Shown piece after piece: positions 55,257-64,000 of a stretch of 64,000 bases of DNA. The translations under genes were made by a program, and so were the position numbers. This stretch comes from Chrysaora quinquecirrha (Eukaryota; Cnidaria; Scyphozoa; Semaeostomeae; Pelagiidae): assembly GCA_014526335.1 (NCBI GenBank), contig JACTAT010000012.1:834040-898039 (forward strand), given 5' to 3'. Each line of letters opens with the position of its first letter. Position 1 is the first letter of the stretch. The notes under the pieces were generated by a model that saw nothing but the letters and a program-made list of their open reading frames with translations, searched no databases and was not told the DNA's origin.

Positions 55257-55905
55257 AACAAGAAGATGATTCATTATGGCTATAAAGTTGTTTTGAGGAG
55301 ATTCCTGTAGCAATTATATTCAGAAATGGATTTTATATCCGTTCAGAAGATTCTTAAAACTCTCATTTGCATAATTAGATATTTTCGTGCAGAGCGGAGT
55401 CGCCTGTTGCGTTGCAGATATTGTTGCCAGTGATTATCAGAATATTCTCGAAGTTCTTGTTGCGTAATTAGGTGTTTTTGTGGGAAAATCCCCAGGGAAA
55501 GTCAGCGTAGCGGAATTGTTTGCCAAACTTACTGAGACGAGCCTCCGTTATTGTCAGAAGCTTCTCGATTCTCCAGGTTCTTATTGCGTAATCTTTTTGT
55601 GACGAAGTAGAAATTAAATTGGTGCAAAGTGCACAGTTGGAATCACTTTTGGAAAAATAACGTTTGTGAAAAGACAAGTAGATGATTCATTTTGGTCGAA
55701 TATTTGGCACAAGTTCTCGGAGGTCTTATCAAGATAATAAGCTTTTTTCCGCCAGTCAGAAAATCCTCGAAGTCCGTTCGCACAATATTTTCTGAGACGT
55801 GACTGAACTGTTGTCGAGAAGATTCTCGAACTTCCCATTTGCATAATTAAATATTTTAGTGGGAAAATCCCGAAGGAAAATCAGAGTAACTAAAAATAGT
55901 TGCGT
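55257..55905. repeat. Degenerate ~100-bp tandem satellite with longer-period structure
   Basis: The block 'cagaa..ttctcgaa..ttcttgttgcgtaatta' followed by 'tttttgtgggaaaatccc' recurs at about 55343, 55439, 55555 and 55817, with variable completeness. 'agatgattcatt.tgg' recurs at 55264 and 55680, about 416 bp apart. 'gggaaaatccc' plus 'gtcag.gtag' follows two of the units. Copies are too diverged for a unit length to be exact by eye. Confidence 0.65.
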
Positions 55906-56152
55906 TCTGAAATTTGGTAAAAAAAATCAGTTGTGATTCAGATGTCCTCCAAATATTAACTAATTTTCTATATTTTTGGTTGGTTGACCACCGGTTGATC
56001 TACAGTATCTATACAGACCAGGGAGCGCCAAAATAAAGACATTATTTGCATTAGGAAAATGAGAGTTCTGCAGGGGCTAATCGAGAATTTGGTAAGAGAC
56101 GCTGGCTACATGGGCAAAAAAATTTAATTCCCTATTTATCACAATTATTGAT

Positions 56153-56365
56153 GATAATGATGATGATGAACATGATGATAATATTGATGACAATGAAGAG
56201 AATAACAACAACAATAACGATTATGATGATGAGAACGATTTTAATGATGATGATGTCATGATGATGGATGATGATGGTGATGATGATAACAATGACGATA
56301 ACGTTTATGATGATGATAACGATTTTGATGATGATGATGACGATTATGATGATGATTATTGTCCT
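56153..56365. repeat. GAT/ATG-rich imperfect repeat
   Basis: A purine-rich trinucleotide run encodes an Asp-rich spurious frame at 56258-56350. Confidence 0.85.
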
Positions 56366-56576
56366 TCGGACATAGCGATAGCGTTGCTGTGTTTTATTTC
56401 GCCCGGGCTTAGATGGCTAAGATGGTTAAGGTTTCAGCATATGGGCTGATCTGAATTGACGGTGCACACCAATTCGTTGCAGACGTTGAAATAAAGTGCC
56501 CATATCCTCCAGCATAGAGAACTTACATATACTTTACAATGTTCCCAAATATTACCCTCTTCAATTCATTGTTGAA

Positions 56577-56756
56577 ATGGAAGCAAAACAGAAAGTCCCT
56601 GAGATTTTATTAGGCCTCTTACTTTTAACACATTTCAGCTTTCAGCAAAGCGAATTTGACAAAGATCTTGGGACATCACCCAGAATTGAAATGAAGATCC
56701 CAATAGCCATGATAAACGACGGAAATTTTCCGAAGCAAAGAATTCTTTTTGTATAA
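56577..56756 (+). CDS. Possible small secreted protein or first exon, 59 residues
   Basis: ATG 56577 opens 'MEAKQKVPEILLGLLLLTHF', a basic start and a hydrophobic core like a signal peptide. It is followed by 'EFDKDLGTSPRIEMKIPIA' and ends at 56754-56756. A longer in-frame start at 56496 exists. I recognise no family, and without splice or homology support coding status is doubtful. Confidence 0.2.
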   Translation: MEAKQKVPEILLGLLLLTHFSFQQSEFDKDLGTSPRIEMKIPIAMINDGNFPKQRILFV

Positions 56757-57166
56757 GAGATTTTGTCACAGATTGCAATGTTTTTGATACAAACAGTACG
56801 TTGAAGCATCATGGTTGAAGCAATACGTTCAGCACGGATATATACACAATACTCCATGTCTGATATATCAAATAAGATGACGAATGATCAGTTCTTATTG
56901 GATAAAGGTTATCAGCTAAAGAGCTCGCAAATCGGTTCGCTGTAGTGCAGTTTACGAAATAAGAAGGCTGACGGCAAAGAAACTATTTGTGATATTTGTG
57001 TGCCTACTTGTACCAGCGACAAGGACATACAGCCCAGAAAAGCCATCATACTTCCCTAGATTCTGTGGTCTTAGGGGCAAGTTATTCAGTAAGAAATGAG
57101 AAAGCTGCATGACACAGTGAATCACTGTCAGTGATGGATGCCTGCGTTAAGTACAACAATAGAGGT

Positions 57167-57370
57167 TTCCGCAAAAGATGGCCGCCGTTTCTGTCAATCC
57201 CTTGTTTTTCTTAAGGTTTTTCGAAGGGAATTCTGGGAATAATTTCCTTAGCTACGAATTCAACGTGTGCAGCTATGTAAAATACACAACTAACGAAATT
57301 ATTCCCAGAATTCCTTTCGAGAATCCTTAATGAAAACAGTAGGCAAAAACGGCGGCCATTTTTTGCGGAA
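57167..57370. mobile_element. Foldback element, ~85-bp arms
   Basis: The left arm (57167-57252) begins ttccgcaaaa.atggccgccg and ends near aattctgggaataatttc. The right arm (57289-57370) is its reverse complement with scattered changes and one short indel. A loop of about 36 nt separates them. The 89-codon minus frame through the hairpin is probably accidental. Flanks 56760-57160 and 57371-57480 hold nothing recognised. Confidence 0.85.
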
Positions 57371-59681
57371 GCGTCTATGATGTTTTCCGGAGAATGCGTA
57401 TTGTTGATAACTTTGGACAAAAATGAACAACGAAAATGGAATAATTGAAAATACATGCAACATTTGGAAACTATAGACATCTCAAAAGACTGGTAAATTT
57501 GTATTGAAAGCTACGGTGTCTACTTTTAACAAAGAAATTATATGTACAGCTCCAACCTGCCATTGCAAAAAACGAAGAAGGGGGAAGAAAAGGAATTTGA
57601 TAACAATATTTCCCTGAGCGTAGTGACTACAATTTGAGGTGTGCGTGCAATGTTTATGGGTCTGAAATTTGCCTGAAAATCATATTTTTATGTCTAGAAT
57701 CTTTAACTAGACCTTCCAGCGTTTTGGGCAAAAACACTTATGTTCTGCTGCTACTTGTTGGAGTTCGTTTGTTATGATCCAAAGGTATGAAAGATTGCTG
57801 ATGTCAACATCTATATGAAGATTTTATAGAAAGTAAACATCAAATTTCATTTCACTTCATTTTTCATTTCATAGTTTAATCACCCGCAAAGATATACAGT
57901 AGTTAAAATTTACGACTAATATTAAGTTAGTACAAAAATTAATAGTACAAAGTGTAAATCCTTGACTACATCAGAGTCAAGTTCTACGAAAGAAATTTCA
58001 ACTTGGACAATAAGCGATACAGTTATGTTTAACCATCTAACTCTACAAATAAAATGAATAAACGGCGAACGACGAAAACGTTTTTGACAATTATTTAACT
58101 ATGGTGGAATGATCTCTGCGAGACCAATCATTTGTCTAATAAAACAGAGAAACTGAACAACAAACAGAAATAATCAGGTGTTCCTTCGAATGCGGACTAG
58201 GAACATAGAATTTCGGCACAATTTCGGGACGACCTTTATTTGATGTTAGGGAGGATTCGGGGATGCAGTCAAACACTGACCCTAAATCTGAAAGAACCCT
58301 GGTTGTCCAATCTTTTTAAGGACAGTTTAGGCAAAAAAGGGTCATTTAATGGTCGATTTGGGGACAAAATTGGTTAAGGGTCGATTTGTTTTACTCTGTG
58401 CATTCATGTCTCTCCAATTTCCAAACTATTGTACTATGGTGATCACGTGATCATACTGTATTAACAATGAAATTTTATAAAATGAAACCCGGAAGGCTAG
58501 AATCAATATTAGCAAAAGCCAATTAATTTGGCAAAGGATTTTGGTTCGATAGAGAGCAGTATTCGGCAGTAGACAAAGGGAGGGTAGTTTGAAAAGGATT
58601 AAACATGAAATACCAGAAATATTTGTTTCGACATGCTGTAACAGTATATAGCTGAATATAATTTTCCTAATCAGTAAAAGCTAATTAATAAAATTTTGTG
58701 TTTTTTCGAGTTGAATAAGTTACTGTTGTATCAGGTAGGTTGAGCAGAAACAGACAAGAGTTTAAAACAATAAAAAAAGACTTTATTATGTAGCTACATT
58801 ACAATAGCTATAGGCTTGACTGGTTCTGCTCGTATCTTAGTTTCATCTGTGCATGATCTTAAATTTAAAGTAAATTTTAACTCTACCGCTCTAATGACAC
58901 GTGTATGTCATTTATACGTATATTGACTTACAGAGATCTCATCTCACTGTAACACAGCTTCTTTTTGCAAAAGTTCCTTTTCTTAAAACAAAACTGCAAA
59001 TTAACAAAACTTTTATTAAATACTCCACGCTACTATTTTTTTGAAAAACCAGAAAAAAATTACAAAACACCCGTGACAGTAGAAAAATTGTTAAAAAGGA
59101 TGAAACATATACAGAAAAAGCACAAAATTAATTTTTTTTCTATCGACCAACAATGTTTGTCTGTCTTTTTTTTCCATTAGAGAAACGTGTCTAAATTGCT
59201 AAGGTAAACATAATTGTCTAACATTTCATGTTATCATAATAGTTTAACATGACATATACGTCTAACTTAACATACCTAAATGTCTAACTTAAAATAATTG
59301 TCTAATTAACATAATTGTCTAACTCAACATAAATGCGATATGGTATGAATCTGGCACCGTAACCGTAACACCGTTGGAATTTGCATCAAACGAACTGCAG
59401 TCAATTTGAAAGCGATATGAACTGAGTAACGAAAATCAAAATGAAAAAGGTAGTTTACCTAGCAGAAAGTAAAAACTTGACTGTAAGGGCAACTAAGGTA
59501 AAATGTGCTCTTTAAGTAAAATAATATTAACGAAATTATAATAAACAAATTTTTCATAGATGGCAAACACTAGGATTGATTTTACACAAGTGGCAAACCA
59601 CAACTGAGCCTTCTTCAGTGCCATACATATTTAAGAAAATCTCAACATAGCTGGAACGCAAAACAAAACAAGCTTTGAATC
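57371..59681. other. Non-coding, nothing recognised
   Basis: AT-rich. A loose repeat of 'taattgtctaac' and 'aacataa' lies at 59205-59335. No gene is supported. Confidence 0.4.
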
Positions 59682-60106
59682 ATCAACCTTGTCCCCAGGC
59701 CCCAAAATCGAATTTCCTCGAATCTCAACCGTCAAGTCAATATGACCCTGGTACCGGCAAAAAAATCTGCCAAAATACTGGCAATTTTTGCCTAGGCATA
59801 AAAACAACATGTAGATCCCGAAAGCAGATGTTCTTAGAAAAGAAATGCAGAGAATTTCATTGATAACTGTAAGGCTAGATACAATATCTCATGTAGCATC
59901 ATTTTTTGGTTTTTATAGATGTTTTTTTACATAGTTTTCCGCCTATTTTGGTGTGAAATTTTGAAGAAACTGTGACGTCACTTAAAATTTCTATTGTTTG
60001 AACAGCCAATCAAATTGCGAATAGACAAGGCCGATACCAGGGTCGGATATGGACAGCGGAGTTTCACGTAGATGCCTATTCACCCTGGGGACGAGGTTGT
60101 TGTATC
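59682..60106. mobile_element. Decayed inverted-repeat element
   Basis: 'caaccttgtccccagg' near 59684 is mirrored by the reverse complement of 'ccctggggacgaggttg' near 60086-60102. 'gaccctggtaccggc' near 59744 is mirrored by 'gccgataccagggtc' near 60032. Paired segments lie at matching distances from the ends, so both arms are one old TIR. About 425 bp in total. The interior is non-coding. Confidence 0.65.
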
Positions 60107-60181
60107 ATATGACTTGGAGAGTCACATGAAAATTTATTGAGCTCTTGCAATAAGTGGAATTGTCCTATGCTTTCTTACCAT

Positions 60182-61744
60182 GCAGTCTAAGGTCCCAATT
60201 CTATCAATTGTGGTATGCAACTTGTGCAAATTGACTTCTGAGGAAACAGGAGACAAAAGGTTCTGTTGGCATTGCAGAAAGGAAACCAGTTCGTCAAAAA
60301 AACATGCTTTTATTTAACAAGAGCTAGTTATTCATTAAGAGAATGCAAAAAAACCTGTCAACATTTTGAAGGCCATTCACCAATATGTAAGATGTTAAGA
60401 GGTACAGCCGAATTTTAAAATCAATATATAAATATTCTGCGAAGATTCCCAGCAAAGAAATAATACTAGATTTGATTTTTCAGCAAGAATCACTGCTTCA
60501 CAATCCTGTCATTGACCATGATGAGCACAATCTGTCTGACAGTGCCTCTGACTCAAGCATCAAGGCAAAATTGGAGAATAACATGGCGAGTCAATATATA
60601 TTTTACTGTTCAATTATAAATGCAAGCTTTCTGGATGGATGGCGATTAAGTTGATGTTTCAAGAAAAACTGTAATGCATTAGAAATTCTTTTGCAAATAG
60701 TTCAGTCGAATCAAATTTTATTGGATCATTCTTTCTACACAAAATTCCTTTTTTTGCTGTAGAACCATCGATTTGCAAGACACCTAAATCAAAGATGAAT
60801 GAAAAATGCATGCTTGCTGTCATAGTTACGCTTGAAGCACCAGCATTTGTATTATTTGTATTGGGGACAGAATCCAAATACACACAAAGTGATATTAAGA
60901 AAAGATGGCAGCATATAAGTAAAGAGCTCCAAAAGCGCAATGTCAAAGTCTTCTCGAATAGAGCAGATGGTGCTAGACCGTTCATGAAGGCCATGGTCTC
61001 CCAAACATAACTTTAGGAGCGAGTTGCAGGTCAAGACACTGTTAACTTTCATGCAAAATTACGATCACTTTTCTTATTACCTGTTCAAACATTCTTAGCA
61101 TTGGTGCTGCAGTTGCCTATCAAGGTCACCTTGCCGAAAAGCTTAAACGATTTCCTAAGTCCAATCACGGACTTAGTCAGGGATCTCTTGACAGCAAGGA
61201 CAAACAGAACTATACTAGAATCTATTTCCTTCTCAAGCCCTGTGTTGAGCAATGATTAGCAGATCTCAACTCGAAACTGGAAACTTTTGGTATTGTAATT
61301 TATTTACAGTTATTTCTTTCAGAGACTGCTTCTTTGAAAAATCACAATCTCCCTTAAAACGCCTACATCTGATCTGGAAATTAATCTACTTCTTTAGAAT
61401 ATGGAAAATGGCTCACCATAAATGGCGTAGGAGACGCTGATTATTTCATTACAAGCAATGCTAATCTTTGCATTGAACTCAAAGACAACACGCTTACCAA
61501 CCTGGTGTTAAATTTAATCATGAAAATATTTCCAGCTGAGTGTTTTCGAGTGTGGGCTACGGGATCACAAACATGCGAGCAATTGTTTCGCCTACTAAGG
61601 TCAATGAAATCAACGTTCTCGATGATCGTAAATTTTTCCTCGAAAGGATTCACAAGTTGCAATTCATTTCGGCTTCAGAAGCTGATAAAGTATAATTTTC
61701 CCCAGGCTACAGAGAAGAGTTCTCCAAAAAAAGGAGGAAACTGA
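60182..61744 (+). pseudogene. DNA-transposon-like protein, C-terminal half, heavily decayed
   Basis: ATG 60182 starts a short Cys/His segment ('VVCNLCKLTSEETGDK', 'RFCWHC') that may be a zinc-binding N-terminus. From 60795 one frame reads 'FVLFVLGTESKYTQSDIKKR', 'WQHISKELQKRNVKVFSN' and 'RADGARPFMKAM'. Shifted frames then give 'QDTVNFHAKLRS', 'YQGHLAEKLKRFPKSNHGL', 'PLKRLHLIWKLIYFFRIWK', 'DADYFITSNANLCIELKDN' and 'GSQTCEQLFRLLRSMKSTF'. This ordered series matches a transposase-like protein family that is repeated in cnidarian genomes. I recall the wording but not a formal family name. At least five frame changes rule out function. Confidence 0.6.
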
Positions 61745-62868
61745 TGAGACATTTGTCATTCCTACAACAGAAGCTTTCATAGAGGAGATTTGAAGGACAA
61801 AATTCAATGTTTTGAACTAGATTGTGGAACGATGTTGTTATCCTATGAAGATAAAGACCTCGTGAAAGATATCGGCCAAACTGTAAATGAAGCAGCACTG
61901 GATAATGAGGAAACAAGCGAGGATAATTTGCCGATACCGAGATGACACCCGTGTCGCACGTTCTAAATAGGACTAGCCCTTAATTGTAAAATTTAGAATG
62001 TGGGCTCTTTGTCAGATGATCATCAAACACATCTGATGATTTATAATATGGGCAGTAACACATGTTCTAAATCAATTCTAATCATCCCGCTACACCATGT
62101 ATTTAGCAAATGATTTCTTTGACAACCACCAGCTCCTTCTCATTCTTCAATGACCGAAAACAAACACAGCAACACAGAGGTCGTGAGGTGAGGCGGACAA
62201 GCAGCTGTTGGTGTAATGAAAAATGGCCCCACGGCCAAATCGGTTTCATTGCTTTCAGCGAACGACAAAGATCCGTGGGCCAGGTATTTCCAAAACCAAG
62301 AAGTTGGTGAATCGCTCGCGTAGCTCAACAGGAATCCCTCCTGTTGCGGAAATTGATAGCAGTATTCGCAGTTCAGTGGTCGCCAATGCTAACACATCAT
62401 ATTCGACGCAATCTCAGGGCCTAATAAGTCAAGAACTTGACATGCATATGTTGTAGAGTTTATTTTAGTTTATGCATTTACGTAATCATATCTGCTTTGG
62501 TATTTTATCGTTATGTTGTTAATGGACTGCTGTCTCGTTGTTAATGGATTTACGGTGTGGTGTTGAATAGGATATTGCGTTCGCAAGTTAAATGATTGGT
62601 TTATTGCATAAAAAAGTTAGTTAGATTTCAAGTTATCAAGACTGTGGATTGTGTATCTGAGTTAAAAGTTTTCAAATAGTATTTCAAGTTTTTGTACTCT
62701 GAATTATCACTTTTATTATAGTCAATTAATTATTTGTACATATTCATCATTTATACCATTTGTATCAATCGCTGTGTGCTACCTGCTACCCTTACACAAG
62801 GACAAGAAATACACAACACATAATGATGATGTATAACTGGTGCAATCACTACATACAGAGCTCGAAAA
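61745..62868. other. Mainly non-coding; one 77-codon ORF at 62223-62456
   Basis: The ORF at 62223 reads 'MAPRPNRFHCFQRTTKIRG', then a Ser/Val/Ala-rich stretch ('IRSSVVANANTSYSTQSQG') and 'MHML'. It has no recognised domain and could be an upstream exon of the gene at 62869. A 'gttctaaat' motif recurs at 61959 and 62062. The rest is AT-rich spacer. Confidence 0.25.
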
Positions 62869-63729
62869 ATGAGAAAGACCTTGGGAGAAATTGAGAAAAA
62901 ATCTTACGTCGAAAACCAATTTTTAAAGAAGGATACACTGTGCCACGAATGTATCAAACACGGCCTAAGCAGCTTTCGTAAAGCAGTTTGTCGTTGCCGA
63001 GATTGTGGCTCGAGCCAGTTTTATGTACTGAATGTGCCACGGAATTACACAAAACCTCGAAAATGTTTCATGCACTTGATGTCTATGGAAGGTTAAGATA
63101 TTTCTATTTTTGTTTATTAACTTAAACACATCAGATGATACCTATAGTCTTGTATTTAAATATTTGTTGTAGACATCAAACATGACTCTCCCCTTTGCGC
63201 AGATAACAAAAAAAATCATCAGTCCTATCTGCATATCCTGAAACAATGCGTGTATCATATAAGTTGTTTTTGTGAGTCTCTATCAAGACAACATACTCAG
63301 TGCAAAGATTACATGAAGAAAGTATCACAAAAGAATGTAATCACAACAAAATTTTCGCAACTGTTTACTAAGTTTGAGGATTTGTTCACTGGTATTGGGA
63401 ACTTTCTGCATCTTTTCTTGCGATGTTCTGTCAAAACTCATGCTGAAGCTGTAGCTGAATCTATGGGTGATTACATAGACTTCCACAGCAATAAGAGACG
63501 AGGTTACGACATCACAGCAGTTGGATCAGAAAGTACAATTCACTGGAATGGTCCGCAATTACAGAAGGCAACCGCAATGGTTGAGTTTGCTTCGGACAAA
63601 CACATTGGAGGAAGATCAAATTGGCCCTTCGTTACAAAGGCAAATAAACACGAGTCTGTCGTCATTTCAAGAACAAATAGAAAGGGTTCCAGAATTCCTT
63701 GGTTTCAAAATGATGAAACGTTTATATAA
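62869..63729 (+). CDS. Two-exon terminal gene segment, transposon-related protein of unknown function
   Basis: Exon 1 (to 63091) reads 'MRKTLGEIEKKSYVENQF', 'KKDTLCHECIKHGLSS' and 'VCRCRDCGSSQFYVLN', a C-x-x-C / C-x-C-x-x-C zinc-like cluster. A donor GT at 63092 and acceptor AG at 63171-63172 define an 81-bp intron. One base left in exon 1 joins two in exon 2, restoring a Gly/Asp codon and one open frame of 259 residues. Exon 2 carries 'VKTHAEAVAESMGDYIDFHS', 'ESTIHWNGPQLQKA' and 'WPFVTKANKHES'. That block is familiar from C-termini of repeated cnidarian proteins related to DNA transposons. AATAAA lies at 63878. Upstream exons may exist: AG at 62857-62858 is a possible acceptor. Confidence 0.55.
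63092..63172 (+). other. Intron, 81 bp, GT-AG
   Basis: Donor GGTTAAG, T-rich tract, acceptor TTGTTGTAG. Removal keeps the reading frame across the junction, and without it exon 1 stops at once (TAA 63094). Confidence 0.6.
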
Positions 63730-63877
63730 GTAACTTCACGGTATATAAGATTGTTTTTATTATAAATATGTTTAGGACAGACAAACTTTATTTAAACAAT
63801 TTCAGTTTAGTTGTATGTGACTTTTGCAAATGGTTTTTCAATTAAATTTTTATGGTTTATGAGACGTACAAAACTTT

Positions 63878-63883
63878 AATAAA
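63878..63883 (+). terminator. Polyadenylation signal AATAAA
   Basis: It lies about 150 bp after the stop codon of the two-exon ORF in AT-rich DNA, a normal position for a 3' end. Confidence 0.4.
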
Positions 63884-64000
63884 AAGCCGAAACATCTTTG
63901 GACATCTGAATTCTTTACGAATCTAAAAACGATCTACATTATCTCTGATGAACAGCGTTATTGCTTGTCATCGAGCATCATCGCTACTGCATTACATCTT

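Noticed and set aside
57211..57480. 89-codon minus frame across the foldback
   Set aside because: It spans both arms and the loop of an inverted repeat and shows no domain.
1..64000. tRNA, rRNA or CRISPR features
   Set aside because: No cloverleaf with B-box-like GGTTCGAATCC, no rRNA stretch and no regularly spaced direct repeats with unique spacers were found by eye; a dedicated scan was not possible.

Overview
The window looks like AT-rich, repeat-dense nuclear DNA from an animal, most probably an anthozoan cnidarian (stony coral or sea anemone). The grounds are: short exons with GT-AG introns; long non-coding stretches and trinucleotide microsatellites; a class A GPCR fragment; a crowd of DIRS-type gag relics, hAT, Tc1/mariner, BEL/Pao and LINE pieces; a 2A-like peptide at the front of a LINE-type ORF; and SGNH-domain and SAP-domain ORFs of the kind repeated in coral genomes. 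The organism is an inference from gene style, not a database match. Almost nothing here is a conventional host gene. The window is best read as a mobile-element graveyard with one well-preserved LTR retrotransposon.

Layout. 1-1340 is a 720-bp-period tandem duplication with internal 48-bp repeats. 1586-5340 holds fragments of an unclassified repeated gene family (called R1 here), DIRS-like gag, a hAT transposase tail and a possible LTR. 5829-9521 contains two copies of a segment carrying PP2C phosphatase remnants, one copy interrupted by a ~470-bp insertion. 9830-16642 is gag (SAP-like), a Tc1/mariner-type transposase with two nonsense codons, an orphan ORF, and DIRS gag plus reverse-transcriptase remains. 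18876-20384 is a mosaic of a minisatellite, a RecQ-like helicase fragment, an SGNH-hydrolase fragment and gag. 22378-25720 has a LINE N-terminus with a 2A-like motif and an L1-like ORF1. 26355-37450 holds four R1 copies interleaved with gag, RT, GPCR, SGNH and SAP fragments. 37573-44412 is mostly non-coding.

44413-50728 is a BEL/Pao retrotransposon on the minus strand: 299-bp 3' LTR, polypurine tract, pol and gag ORFs, primer-binding site and a truncated 5' LTR. It abuts a ~1.35-kb long-TIR element (50729-52075) whose left arm was hit by a TA-flanked MITE. 53115-60106 has a LINE tail, microsatellites, a degenerate satellite, a foldback element and a decayed TIR element. 60182-63729 has the decayed C-terminal half of a DNA-transposon-like protein. 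It is followed by a clean two-exon terminal gene segment with a phase-matched 81-bp intron and a polyadenylation signal.

The best candidate for something undescribed is the R1 family. Its copies share an intron at the same position and phase, so they spread as DNA rather than as spliced RNA, and I cannot assign the encoded protein to a known family. All identities rest on reading translations by eye; no search or alignment program was run.
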